Origin: UBA1563 sp041671545
GTDB lineage: Bacteria; Bacteroidota; Ignavibacteria; Ignavibacteriales; Ignavibacteriaceae
Length of the DNA: 64,000 nucleotides
Direction: 5' to 3'
Assembly (NCBI GenBank): GCA_041671545.1
Contig: JBAZBI010000001.1
Coordinates: forward strand, 62,001 to 126,000
Shown here: positions 18,494 to 28,956 of the stretch, piece by piece
Layout: each line of letters opens with the position of its first letter
Numbering within the stretch: position 1 is the stretch's first letter
Notes under the pieces: model-generated
Seen by the model: only the letters and a program-made list of their open reading frames with translations
The model's database searches: none
What the model was told of the DNA's origin: nothing
Program-made: the position numbers and the translations under genes

Positions 18494-21400
18494 TTACTTC
18501 ATCAAAATGAATTTCTTGATCTGATTGAAATTTCCAGCTGAGATCTTGTAGAAATACATTCCGCTTGACAATCTGTTCGCCTCAAAACGGATATCATATC
18601 GTCCCGCATTTTTGAACTCATTTACTAATGTGGTGACTTGTTTTCCAAGTACATCATAAATAGTCAACGAAACGAATTCCGAATTAGGAAGATCGAACGA
18701 AATTGTGGTTGACGGATTGAACGGATTTGGGTAATTCTGATAAAGATTGAATTCAGTTGGAATTGCCGCTTCATCCGTTACTCCGGTAATCATAAACGGA
18801 ACTTCTTTAGATGCCATGCTTTCGTTTCCGGAGAAATCAAATGCTGATATCTTGTAGTAATATAACTGTCCTGGAACTGCTGATGCATCTTCAAAGGCAT
18901 TGGTAGCAACACGGGCAACTTGATTTTCTTTTGCCGGAACGAAATTAGCCGTTGTGCTTCTGTAGATTGCATAGTATTGGAGATCAGCTTCCTCGTTCTT
19001 TTCCCAGGATAGCGAAGCAACATTTCCTTGAGCTGCAACAGCTAAGTTTGTAGGAACTCGCGGTGCAAGATTGTCTAAGGAATAACCGCTGTCCGGTTCC
19101 GAAGCTGCTATCATCACAGGATTTATTCCATGTGCAATAACTTTGAAAACAGAATTAAACATTCCTTCCGTTTTAGTTGAATCAAATAATGTTGCTGCAA
19201 TAGCTGAATATTCTGGTTGAGTAATTGCAGGAACTTCTACTGCAAATGTCCATAAATCTTTATCCAATCTCCAGATACTATATTTAGCAACCGGATTGTT
19301 CTTCATACCATCATTTTTCGATGCATTCCATGTTACAAAAACATGTCTTCCATTATCGTTGGGTACATCAAATATTTTAGTGATGACAGGTTTATCAAGA
19401 AGTGTATCATTTACAAAAGTTTTTGTAATTAATAACTGAAGGATATTACTATCGCCACTTAGATTAAGTGATTGATCAAACGCTTTTAATTTGAAGAAAT
19501 AATTTGTCGGTGCATCGTTAATCAAAGGAAGTCCGGTAACAAGATAATTATTCCTATCAAGCACTAACAAAGGAGAATTCCCCTGATTAGCGCCGGTTCC
19601 ATTCCAGTTAATCGAATCGAGAGAATAGTACAACTGATAACCGCCAAAATCAGGTTCTATATTTTTAGTCCATGTGAAAGTTGCAGAAGCATTCCCAATC
19701 GAATTGCCGGCAAAATTTTTCGGTGGAGCCGGTGGAACATTATCTGGGACCATTATTGCACGATACACAAATTTTGTATCTGCATTATCTGCTGTGATAG
19801 TGGCGGTAAATACATTAAATCCGGTTGAATCAGGATTTGCACGTACAAAAAAAGTTGTCGATGCTGAACCCTTCGCCGGAATATTCCCGAGCAGTACAAC
19901 CATCAGACCATTTTCTAAACTTAGCCCATTCTTTAAATCTAAAGTTACTGCAACGTTGGATGCAGAAACGCTTCCGGTATTAAAAATGTCATATCTAACA
20001 TAGAATGGATTTGGAAATAGATTACCATTTTCAACCGTAAGCGCAGATGGAGCAGTTACATTTACTGCTAATGGTGGGAGTAAATCTTTGTTCGAGCGTA
20101 AAAACCGTTGTGCTCTATTATTCGATTTGTTTGATTCTACCACATAGTTATTTGGATCAATTTTAATTACTAGACTGTGGAATTCTGGTCTAATCGGAAT
20201 GATGTAATCGAAAACAAAGAGACCGGTTTCACCTGCTTTAATTAAAGGTAAAATATCATTGGCGATCGGCACCGCGTTTCCAGCATCCGGATCACCATCG
20301 TAAGCAACAACCGGAACATTTAGCGCATCAACCGCACCGGTATTATGCAATGTAACAGTAACGGTAATTTTATCTCCCGGGACGTACAAGCTGTCTGCAA
20401 TAGAAAACTGTATGTCATCAACCGAAAGAGTTAAATCTGGAAGTTTAGCAGCATAACTGAGAGGCATAAAATCAGCTCCCGCGCCTCCATTACTTTGGAG
20501 AACAGAAACATTCCCGGTTCCTTCAATTTTATAAACATAATTTCCGTAATCAGATGAAAAATTATATACTTCACCATAATTTAAAGTGCCGTTATAAATT
20601 TCTGTGGCAGAAGGATAAGGGTAATCTGTATTTACTCCAAGACGAGTAATTTTAACATTGTTGTTTGTCTCGAATGAAAAAACATGAATGTTACTGGCTA
20701 TTGTTGGTACAAAGAATAATTTTCCTGCACCGGTACCGGTTTCATCGATTGCACGGGTCATGTAATAGTAACTTCCCGACCAACCGGCATAAGGAATATT
20801 CGCAGTTGTTACAGGACCTTGTGAAACTACAGCCCAGTAAGTAGGCGCATAAATTCCTTTTGTGTAAACTTGTCCACGCATTAAGGTAAGAGTATCAATT
20901 ACAGATCCGTCATCAATGTTCTTGATGGTAATAAAATTATTATCTGCATAAGAAGTAATAGTAATACTGTTTGTCCAACCTCCTTCATATGCGGAATAAC
21001 CATAAAATTCGTTACCGGTAAATGTACCGTTTGCAGAAGGGACATAATAATCTTGGTCAGTATAAGACAATGCTGAAATCGGTTTTGTCCCATTAACTTG
21101 AAGCGCGGTGCTATAAATTGATGAGATTAAGCCGGCTTGACGGAAGGAAAAATATTTTCCTTTATCTAATGTTCCGGCATAGATGATGTCTTTTGTTTGC
21201 AGATTTTTAACAGTAAAGCCGGTATTATCTTCATATGCAAAGATTACAAATTCATCCTGCCCTGTGTTGAAAGACCGCATCATCCATGTGTTTAATTTAA
21301 GAGAAACACCTTTGCCCGCTTCATCTACAGCAAAATATCCGTTAACATAATTATTGATAGCATCGCCCACCAGAATTGTGAAAGATTTATTTGCAACTAT

Positions 21401-21738
21401 TCGGAAAATACCACTTCCATGATTTACATTAAATATTGTGTCTGAAGCAAGAGTCACTTCATCACTGAGTGTTCCGGACTGGTCGTAAATCTTTACATGA
21501 GTATCGCTGAAATAGGAAAAGACCACAAGGTCACCGAAAGTGTAAACCGTGGTCTCAAACGAATCAGCTGCAACTTGTTGAGCAATAGAAAAAGTAGTAT
21601 TTGCTTTTTCCATATCTGTTACAACGTTAGGTTTGAAATTTGGCGGCGCTCCACCAAAGATTTCCGTTTTCTGTTGTGCCCATATATTCGCACAAAAGAT
21701 AAACGAAAACAGAATGATTGAACTGTCTTAATTTTCAT
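18494..21738 (-). CDS. large T9SS-sorted surface protein; signal peptide interrupted by a frameshift
   Basis: An open frame of 1,039 residues runs from ATG 21613, but the gene clearly begins at 21738. An ATG there follows GGAGG at ideal spacing and encodes MKIK; a one-base shift near 21726-21731 is then needed to join SIILFSFIFCANIWAQ, a signal peptide, and the rest. Without the shift only a short peptide is made from this start. The mature protein has an N-terminal beta region like the IgGFc-binding type (about 1-390 of the open frame), a CARDB-like domain (PDLTLSVDD onward, about 395-490), further beta repeats and fibronectin-III-like segments. A T9SS sorting region (YQNYPNPFNPSTTISFDL) ends it. 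The role is probably adhesion or another surface function. Confidence 0.8.
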
Positions 21739-21905
21739 AGAGCCTCCGAAAAAAATTAATAAATTGTTAAATAAGCGGTGGAAACTTGAAGAATTAGTTA
21801 ATGATTGTCAATGGAATTTTTTTAATTGCAACGTGAGTGTGATGCTAAGCAAAGATAGAAGGAACGTCGAACTCATAAATGTTTGTTCAACTATTCGACA
21901 TATTT

Positions 21906-23222
21906 CTAAAAAAGGAATCCGTAACTCAAGATCAGTAAAGCCGCAAGAATAAAAAATCCGAACCCAACGGTTGTATATCGAGCTAATAATTTTGTTCCCA
22001 ATAAGACAGCAATTATTCCTTTAAAAAGAAGATTTGCGAACAACGCGATAATAATTGAATTAAGTGCCACAAAAGAAGAGACAGTTTTTTTTGCCGAGAG
22101 TTGAGCCATTGTTAGAGTTATTGCATCGATGTTTGTAAGCCCGGAAATGAAACTTACAATGTAACTTCCCCTATCCCCAAAATTGGATTGCGCTAATTTG
22201 GAAAATAGAAGTATCGTCCCAAAAATCAATCCAAAATAGAGTGCAGATTTTAATTCAAATGGATTCTTCAAATTAATGCCGGTTAATTCAACTGCATTTA
22301 TTTTTTTCCACATAATGAGGCTTAATACTATTCCAACAATCATAAAAATAAGCATGGGAATAACTGCCAACTTCGCAAGCTCACCATTTACAACGGCTAT
22401 TTCTAAAAGGACCTTTGGAAAAACCATGATGGTAGCAATCAAAATGCCTACACCAAAGTTTGTAGAAAGAGAATCATTCTCTTTACTTTTCTTTGCAAAT
22501 GAAAATGTTAAAGCGGTGCTTGAAACTAATCCTCCAAAAATTGAAGTAACAGAAATTCCTTTTTTATACCCAACATATTTTGTTAAAACGTATCCGAGAA
22601 AACTTATCAATGCAATGAAGATAACCATCATCCAGATCAACCTAAGATTGATAACGTTATTCGGACCAAACGAGCGTTCCGGCAAAAGAGGCATAATGAT
22701 TATGGTTACTATCGATAACTTCAAAACTGCAAAAATATCTTCACCCGTAATATTTTCAACAAATTGATGAAGCTGAATTTTCAGAGAAAGAAATACTGCC
22801 ATAATCACAGCCACAATTGCCGCAATAAGAATAAAATTCCAGTAGATCATTGATCCAAGCACAAACACCATTAAGGCAGAAAGTTCTGTAGTAATACCGA
22901 TTCTGCCGCCACGGGATGTATTGTAGTAGGATAGTCCAACAAGAATCATTATCGATACAACAAATACAAAATAATAAGCGATGTTAATATATGAAGCCAG
23001 CATCGCGGAAATAAATCCATACATAGCTATAAGTGGGAACGTCCTAATTCCGGCAAATGATTTTGCGCCCGGAGTTCTCGAATGTTCCCGCTCCAATCCG
23101 ATCAATGCACCGATCAAGATTGCAATTCCAAGTTTCTGAATTAAAATGAAAAGTTCATCATAAGTAAACTGAGTATTCATTTGTTTAATAATGTCCGGGA
23201 GAAGTTTCAGACTGTCGCTCAT
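21906..23222 (-). CDS. MgtC/SapB-family membrane protein with DUF4010 domain
   Basis: A 438-residue integral membrane protein with about twelve hydrophobic segments. The N-terminal third (about 20-150) is MgtC-like, with the signature IGALIGLEREHSR and GIRTFPLIAMYG. The remainder is a DUF4010-type domain, with GGLVSSTALTFSFAKKS and SGLTNIDAITLTMAQLS. Proteins of this architecture are widespread and poorly understood; links to magnesium or membrane stress come from MgtC itself. The aldehyde dehydrogenase gene ends one base upstream, so the two are co-transcribed. Confidence 0.85.
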   Translation of the reverse strand: MSDSLKLLPDIIKQMNTQFTYDELFILIQKLGIAILIGALIGLEREHSRTPGAKSFAGIRTFPLIAMYGFISAMLASYINIAYYFVFVVSIMILVGLSYYNTSRGGRIGITTELSALMVFVLGSMIYWNFILIAAIVAVIMAVFLSLKIQLHQFVENITGEDIFAVLKLSIVTIIIMPLLPERSFGPNNVINLRLIWMMVIFIALISFLGYVLTKYVGYKKGISVTSIFGGLVSSTALTFSFAKKSKENDSLSTNFGVGILIATIMVFPKVLLEIAVVNGELAKLAVIPMLIFMIVGIVLSLIMWKKINAVELTGINLKNPFELKSALYFGLIFGTILLFSKLAQSNFGDRGSYIVSFISGLTNIDAITLTMAQLSAKKTVSSFVALNSIIIALFANLLFKGIIAVLLGTKLLARYTTVGFGFFILAALLILSYGFLF

Positions 23223-23223
23223 C

Positions 23224-24588
23224 TTAACTCACGTAAATTGTTTTAATGTTTACAAATTCTCTTATTCCGAAAAGTCCAAGTTCTCTTCCATAACCTGATT
23301 GGTTAATACCGCCAAACGGTAAGCGTGGATCAGATTTAACGAATGAGTTTACAAAACATGAACCGCTTAATATTCTTTCTTTTGCAATGTGTTCCCCCTT
23401 TTCTAAATCTTCAGTAAATAATGCGGCACCCAATCCAAAAATAGTTTTGTTAGCTAAACGAATTGCATCGTCTTCATTTTGTGCTTTGATTAATGGTGCA
23501 ACCGGACCAAATATTTCTTCTGTAAAAGCGATATTGTTTTCATCCACATTTGTTAGTACAGTCGGAGGATAAAACGCACCTACTTCGGATGGAACAAAAC
23601 CACCTAAAAGAATTTTCGCACCTTGAGCAACACTCGTTTTAACTTGTACATGCAATTCATCTCGAAGATCAAGGCGTGCTTGAGGTCCAATATCGGTTGT
23701 TTCCTCAAACGGATTCCCCATTTTCCTTAATTTCATTTGCTCAAGAAACAATTCTTTAAATTGTTCAAATACTTTTTCCACAATGATGAATCTCTTCGCG
23801 GCAATACAGCTTTGTCCACCATTTATTAACCGCGATGTTACACATGTTTTCGCAGCTTTGGATAAATCGGCATCTTCTAAAATTACGTAGGGATCGCTTC
23901 CTCCAAGTTCCAACACTGATTTTTTCAATACGTTACCGGCAATTGCTGCAACCGATCTTCCTGCCGGAGTACTGCCCGTTAATGTTACAGCTTTAACAAG
24001 CGGATGCTCAATCACATTTTTTACTTTCGATGATGAAATCAAAAGTGTAGTGAATATATGCTCATCAAATCCGGCATCTTTAAATATTTTTTCAATGGCA
24101 AGAGCAGTTCCGGAAACATTTGAGGAGTGTTTTAATAAACAAGCATTTCCGGCAAGTAAATTTGGTACTGCAAATCTAAACACTTGCCAAAATGGGAAAT
24201 TCCACGGCATCACTGCCAGGATTATTCCCAACGGTTGAAACGAAACAAAACTTTTTCGCGCATCGGTAGAAATAATTTCATCAGCCAAAAAATGATCGGC
24301 ATTTTCACAATAATATTTGCAAAGCCAGATGCATTTATCTATTTCAGCTCTCGATTGTAAAATCGGTTTCCCCATTTCAAGAGTCATTAACTTAGAAAAT
24401 TCTTCCTTCTGCTTTTCTAATAGAGCAGCTACTTGAAGCATCAATTTAATTTTATATTGTAGAGTTGAATGATGATACCGGAGGAAGGCAATTTCGGAAT
24501 TTTCTATACAGTTAATGATTTTTTTGTCCGAATACTTTTCATATTCGGCTAGAATTTCTTCGGTGGTTGGATCGATTGAATAAAGCAT
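23224..24588 (-). CDS. NAD(P)-dependent aldehyde dehydrogenase (succinate-semialdehyde type)
   Basis: A 454-residue cytoplasmic aldehyde dehydrogenase, full length for the short GabD/Sad-like branch. Visible motifs are MPWNFPFWQVFRFAVPNL, TGSTPAGRSVA (cofactor loop), the general-base glutamate in LELGGSDPYVI, the nucleophile cysteine in NGGQSCIAAKRF, and FGPVAPL. The closest functional type by these motifs is succinate-semialdehyde dehydrogenase, but substrate range cannot be read from sequence. It is followed by the MgtC/DUF4010 gene one base later. Confidence 0.9.
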   Translation of the reverse strand: MLYSIDPTTEEILAEYEKYSDKKIINCIENSEIAFLRYHHSTLQYKIKLMLQVAALLEKQKEEFSKLMTLEMGKPILQSRAEIDKCIWLCKYYCENADHFLADEIISTDARKSFVSFQPLGIILAVMPWNFPFWQVFRFAVPNLLAGNACLLKHSSNVSGTALAIEKIFKDAGFDEHIFTTLLISSSKVKNVIEHPLVKAVTLTGSTPAGRSVAAIAGNVLKKSVLELGGSDPYVILEDADLSKAAKTCVTSRLINGGQSCIAAKRFIIVEKVFEQFKELFLEQMKLRKMGNPFEETTDIGPQARLDLRDELHVQVKTSVAQGAKILLGGFVPSEVGAFYPPTVLTNVDENNIAFTEEIFGPVAPLIKAQNEDDAIRLANKTIFGLGAALFTEDLEKGEHIAKERILSGSCFVNSFVKSDPRLPFGGINQSGYGRELGLFGIREFVNIKTIYVS

Positions 24589-24629
24589 TTCAACTTTTAC
24601 ACATAATCGTTAATAACTTTTGTGGCAAA

Positions 24630-25865
24630 TTAATTTTCTTTTTTCTTAATTACAACAACCGTTTTGTCATCGTTGTATTCTCCACCTTCAGAATATTTCA
24701 CAACTGCTTCAATAAGCAAAGCCGCAATTTCTTTAGATGAACGGTGAACATTTTCGGTCAATATTTTCTCAATTTCCTTCTCACCGAAAGGTTCAAAATC
24801 TTTGTCGGCTGAATCGATCATTCCGTCACTGTAAATCAAAAGCACATCTCCTTTTTCAAAAAGAATGCTATCTACCGTATAATTTGCTTTCGGCGCAGGA
24901 CCTAATACCGGACCGGTTGGATTTAGATAATATATTTTTTTCTCTTTTCTCTTGTAAAAGAATGGCGGATTATGCCCGGCGTTAGCATATAGAAATAAAC
25001 CAGACTTATCATTTGACAATTCACCGTAAAAAAAAGAACTGAATTTATCGTCGCTGAATATTTTATTTACGAGAGTGTTTATCCGCCTCATTAAAGTTAC
25101 TATTTTTATTTCAAAGGTCATTGCCATACGGATTGCGCCGGAGATGTACATTGCTTCTGCAGCAGCAGCTATACCTTTGCTTGCGGCATCGCCGAGAACA
25201 ATTCCTAATCGGTCTTTGTCGTCACCGATTTCGAGATAATCAAAAAAGTCGCCGCCAACAATTTCAGCAGGATAGGTAATTCCGTATAAATCAAAATCAA
25301 AGAACGGATATTCATGTTGAGGAAGAATTGATTTTTGAAGAATGCGGGCTTTGTCAATATCAGCCTTTATCGAACGTTCACTTTTGGATGAACGCCACTG
25401 CTTCAACTTTGAAGTTACAACCGTAGCAATAATATTTAACGAATATTTGTACTCTGAACTTACACTTGAACTGTTAAACGCTAAAAGATATTCGTAATAT
25501 TTTTTCCCATTCAGTTTAATTTTGTTCCCGACTCCCGAAGCGTAGTATTTTGCAATTCCTTTCTTCTTCAGAAAATCATTTGTTTCCGACCGCAGAACCG
25601 TTCTCTCTTTTTCCAGATTATCAAACAGTGGGTAATCACTTATCGAAAGAATAAAATCAGAATTTATTTTAGATTTCTTTGCAGTCTGATAAATAAGCTC
25701 ATAGCCTTGTTTTTCTAATGAAAATCTCCAAATTCTTCCACCGAGAATTTGAATATCTTGCTGCTTAACAAGTTCTTGAACAACCGTTACCAGCATATCA
25801 ATTTCTACAGCAAAGAACTTTGAAGTTATTGTCTCTATTGTTTGATGAAGATCCCTGTAAAACAT
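24630..25865 (-). CDS. SpoIIE/PP2C-type serine phosphatase
   Basis: A 411-residue protein with a C-terminal PP2C-like SpoIIE phosphatase domain (about 185-410). Metal-binding residues are seen in EIVGGDFFDYLEIGDDK and VLGDAASKGIAAA, with a further YSDGMIDSADKD and the terminal EYNDDKTVVVIKKK. The N-terminal 180 residues have no clear motif and may be a sensory domain of GAF type. Such phosphatases usually dephosphorylate anti-anti-sigma factors in partner-switching pathways. No anti-sigma or STAS gene is adjacent, so its partner lies elsewhere. Confidence 0.87.
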   Translation of the reverse strand: MFYRDLHQTIETITSKFFAVEIDMLVTVVQELVKQQDIQILGGRIWRFSLEKQGYELIYQTAKKSKINSDFILSISDYPLFDNLEKERTVLRSETNDFLKKKGIAKYYASGVGNKIKLNGKKYYEYLLAFNSSSVSSEYKYSLNIIATVVTSKLKQWRSSKSERSIKADIDKARILQKSILPQHEYPFFDFDLYGITYPAEIVGGDFFDYLEIGDDKDRLGIVLGDAASKGIAAAAEAMYISGAIRMAMTFEIKIVTLMRRINTLVNKIFSDDKFSSFFYGELSNDKSGLFLYANAGHNPPFFYKRKEKKIYYLNPTGPVLGPAPKANYTVDSILFEKGDVLLIYSDGMIDSADKDFEPFGEKEIEKILTENVHRSSKEIAALLIEAVVKYSEGGEYNDDKTVVVIKKKEN

Positions 25866-25915
25866 GATACTCTTTTATTGTTAGGAAATATTTAGAACAC
25901 GAACATTTAAAAAAC

Positions 25916-27184
25916 TTATTTAGAGTAAAAATCTATCATTTCTTGAATTGCTTTTTTACAAACCGGACAAAAATTATTTACAGATGCCGACTTCATGGAA
26001 CAATCATAACTTGGGCGATATATACCCTTCGTCATATAACCACCTCCCTCAAACAAACCAACTTTATTTTTATAGGTTGTGTCATTTGGAGTTGGAATAG
26101 GAATATCTTTGTCAATCATGTTCTTCCATTTCGCATCGAAGTTGACTCTAGTGGTTAAATTTGCTTCCAACGGTTCGATGTCGGTCGGGTAAAAATCCAA
26201 ATATGCCGTTGAGCTTGTGTAGTATTCATCCCCGAGGAAAGCAAACCCATGTCCAAACTCATGAACAAATATGTATTCGCTCTTAATGTTATCAGCTACA
26301 CAAACCGAATAATGATTGTAAATTGATCCACCGCCATATTTTGAAGAATTGACTAAAATATAAATTTGATCGTATGGTGCATTTGCTGCAAAGTCACGCA
26401 CGGATTTATAATCCGAAGTCATACAGTATCTATCTTCATCAAAAGTAAAAAAAGTTGTATTCACATTTGTTCTTTTCCAAATATTCAGTGCAGGAATATC
26501 TGTTCCGCTTTCTTTTGACGGTGCATCAATTCCCCAAATGTTAAAGCTTTCTTTATTTTCTTTATAAGGCGAAGCATTAAAAAGGTATTGAGCAAATTGA
26601 TTGCAGTCGGTTTTGAACTTTTCCATTTCTTCAACTGTATAACCATCCGGGATAATTACAATATCAACTTTTTTTGCCGGGTCTCCAGAGTGGCTAACCT
26701 TGAAATTTGGAAATTCGTTCCTTCTATCTTTTGCGATAAAATAATTTTTGGGATTTATGACCAATTCAAATTTTTTGTGCAACTCATTTCTTCTATCCCT
26801 TGAAAATAACGAAACGATGACCGTCTTTTTAGGGAAAGGAAAAACAACCGACTCGTTAAAACTTTTTTTATATAATTTTGCTTCCGCGGTGGTTTGCCAT
26901 TCCGAGAATAATGTTGAATAGTACTTTGAATAAATCACACTGCTTGTGGCAGAATCAACTACCTCAACTTTATACTTACCATAGTTGAACAAATCTAGTA
27001 GATGTGTTTGAGACCCTCCCCAATAAGGTTCTTCACGCAATTCATCAAAAGAGTATTCATCAGTAATATTATCTCCGGTATGGACATAATCGACTCTCAA
27101 AGTTTTGTTCTCAAAATAAGTATCAAATTTGAATTGACTGTACATGGAAATGCAAAGACTGATAAAAAGCAGGATGTATTTCAT
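25916..27184 (-). CDS. secreted M64-family metallopeptidase
   Basis: A 422-residue zinc peptidase of the M64 (IgA peptidase) family. An N-terminal signal peptide (ILLFISLCISMYSQ) is followed by a beta-rich prodomain (about 20-165). The catalytic domain then begins at VDIVIIPDGYTVEEMEKF and has the zinc motif HEFGHGFAFLGD (308-319), the HExxHxxGxxD form. Four cysteines near the C-terminus (CSMKSASVNNFCPVC region) may form a disulfide or metal site. It should act outside the inner membrane. It sits one base after the MscS gene stop and is the last gene of the pyrE-mscS-M64 run. Confidence 0.87.
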   Translation of the reverse strand: MKYILLFISLCISMYSQFKFDTYFENKTLRVDYVHTGDNITDEYSFDELREEPYWGGSQTHLLDLFNYGKYKVEVVDSATSSVIYSKYYSTLFSEWQTTAEAKLYKKSFNESVVFPFPKKTVIVSLFSRDRRNELHKKFELVINPKNYFIAKDRRNEFPNFKVSHSGDPAKKVDIVIIPDGYTVEEMEKFKTDCNQFAQYLFNASPYKENKESFNIWGIDAPSKESGTDIPALNIWKRTNVNTTFFTFDEDRYCMTSDYKSVRDFAANAPYDQIYILVNSSKYGGGSIYNHYSVCVADNIKSEYIFVHEFGHGFAFLGDEYYTSSTAYLDFYPTDIEPLEANLTTRVNFDAKWKNMIDKDIPIPTPNDTTYKNKVGLFEGGGYMTKGIYRPSYDCSMKSASVNNFCPVCKKAIQEMIDFYSK

Positions 27185-27185
27185 A

Positions 27186-28322
27186 TTAACTCTCGTTGTT
27201 TTTTTGTAGACGTATATCCATTTGAGGAAATGGGATTTCTATTTTCTCATCTCTGAAATTGTTAAGGATAGTTTCTCTAAGCTCACTCCCAAGTTTCGCA
27301 ATATTCTGATAATTTTCTGTGAAAGCTGTTAACCGATAGTTTATTCCGGAATCACCCAATTTAATTACAAAAGTTTCCGGCACGGGACTCTTCGCAACCA
27401 AAGGATGACTTTCTGCGATTGAGAGTAAAGTTCTCTTTACTTTTTCCGTATCGCTATTATACGAGACCATTACTTCCACAACTACGCGCGAAAGAGCGGA
27501 GGGATAAGTTAAATTGACAATCCGTGATTTAACAATATCATTGTTTGGAACAATTAAAATATTATTATCAAAATCCAAAATCTTTGTACTTCTAATTCCA
27601 ATCTCGATCACGTCACCCACCAAATCCGGATTAACTTTTATTCTATCACCAATTCTGAAAGGTCTGTCCGTCATAATGATAAAACCGGAAATCATGTTCG
27701 AAATAGTTTCCTGTGCTGCTAAAGCTATTGCTAGAGAACCAACACCGAGTGAAACAATAAAGCCGCTTATATCGATTTTGAACTTTGCCAGCACAATTAC
27801 AAACGCTAGGGCAGTTAAAAGAAGTTTACTTAATTTCTGGAGAAGTGGAAACAAACTTCCGCTTAAATTTTTGTTTTCTCCTGAGTCGATCTTCCCTGAA
27901 TACCAGTTGAACAGTATCGTAATTGTTCTGAAACTTATGACCAAAAGGATTAGAACAATTAATAAAAATAAAGCGTAGTCTGCAGCGATCACAATATCTT
28001 CGAAATAAGGATGATAGGTAATTAACTTTTGCGGAGGACTGCCCGACTTTAACGATAAACCACTTTTAAATATTCCCAATCCAACAGATAATCCAATCAA
28101 AATGATAATCTTAAAGAATGTTGATTTCATAAGTTCAAACATCTGATCATCAATTTGAGTTTTTGAGCGTTTGACTATCGGCTTCAATATTTTTCTTAAT
28201 GCCAGAGAAATCATTTTCCCGAAAACAATTATGATCGCCGCAACACTACCACTAATGATTGCTATGTAAAGCAAATCATTATTAATGTTGTTTCGGAAAT
28301 GTTGCAGCAGATTATTTATCAT
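27186..28322 (-). CDS. MscS-family mechanosensitive channel
   Basis: A 378-residue membrane protein with about four hydrophobic segments. The pore-lining helix region is GSLAIALAAQETISNMISGFIIMTDRPFRIGDRI, containing the conserved pore and beta-domain entry of MscS proteins. The cytoplasmic vestibule region follows (VIEIGIRSTKILDFDNNILIVPNN). It should open under membrane tension to release osmolytes. It overlaps pyrE by four bases and is followed by the M64 peptidase gene after one base. The pairing with pyrimidine synthesis looks like operon economy, not shared function. Confidence 0.92.
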   Translation of the reverse strand: MINNLLQHFRNNINNDLLYIAIISGSVAAIIIVFGKMISLALRKILKPIVKRSKTQIDDQMFELMKSTFFKIIILIGLSVGLGIFKSGLSLKSGSPPQKLITYHPYFEDIVIAADYALFLLIVLILLVISFRTITILFNWYSGKIDSGENKNLSGSLFPLLQKLSKLLLTALAFVIVLAKFKIDISGFIVSLGVGSLAIALAAQETISNMISGFIIMTDRPFRIGDRIKVNPDLVGDVIEIGIRSTKILDFDNNILIVPNNDIVKSRIVNLTYPSALSRVVVEVMVSYNSDTEKVKRTLLSIAESHPLVAKSPVPETFVIKLGDSGINYRLTAFTENYQNIAKLGSELRETILNNFRDEKIEIPFPQMDIRLQKNNES

Positions 28323-28903
28323 AAAATCTTTCGCGAACCAGGTTTAACAAGTTGAATATTTTCTTTGCAGAGATCACAATTCTCCGGCTCAAAGGAAATT
28401 GCTTCGAGTGAAATGACACTTTTTTGCGGAACTCCAAACTGAACTTTTCCGTTGCTTCGGTCTACAATAAACCCAACACCAACGGGAATTGCTTCAGCGT
28501 GCTTAACAATATCGATAACTTCGAAAACAGAACCGCCGGTTGTAACAACATCTTCACAAACCAATATCCGTTCTCCCTTTTCAATTGAAAAACCACGGCG
28601 CAAATTTAGTTTCTTATCTTCCCTCTCAGCAAAAATAAATCTCTTGTTTAATTGACGAGCAACTTCCTGTCCGACAACAATTCCTCCAATCGCCGGAGCA
28701 ATAACAGTGTCAATCTCAACATCTCTATAGTGGTTTGCAATAGCCGTGCATATATCTTTATTGTAGTCAGGATATTGTAAAACTTTGGCGCACTGGAAAT
28801 AAACATTGCTGTGTCTTCCCGAGGTTAGGAGGAAATGTCCGCCTAAAAGCGCTTCAGTTTTCTTAAAAATATTTAGGAGTTCTTCTTCTGTTAATATGTT
28901 CAT
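28319..28903 (-). CDS. pyrE: orotate phosphoribosyltransferase
   Basis: A 194-residue type I phosphoribosyltransferase that makes orotidine monophosphate from orotate and PRPP. Visible motifs are FLLTSGRHSNVYFQCAKVL (orotate side), APAIGGIVVGQEVA, and the PRPP-binding loop RILVCEDVVTTGGSVFE. An extra C-terminal CDLCKENIQLVKPGSRK carries two cysteines. Length and motifs are normal. It starts a small operon with mscS (four-base overlap). Confidence 0.93.
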   Translation of the reverse strand: MNILTEEELLNIFKKTEALLGGHFLLTSGRHSNVYFQCAKVLQYPDYNKDICTAIANHYRDVEIDTVIAPAIGGIVVGQEVARQLNKRFIFAEREDKKLNLRRGFSIEKGERILVCEDVVTTGGSVFEVIDIVKHAEAIPVGVGFIVDRSNGKVQFGVPQKSVISLEAISFEPENCDLCKENIQLVKPGSRKIL

Positions 28904-28956
28904 GTTCGTTTATTTATTTTTCATTCAATGATTTTAATTCGAAAATATTTTCTTAG

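Noticed and set aside
22276..22767. 163-codon open frame on the plus strand
   Set aside because: It lies entirely opposite the MgtC/DUF4010 gene, which has clear family motifs; the plus frame reads as low-complexity antisense.
27514..27978. 154-codon open frame on the plus strand
   Set aside because: Antisense to the MscS channel gene; no start signal or protein-like motifs.
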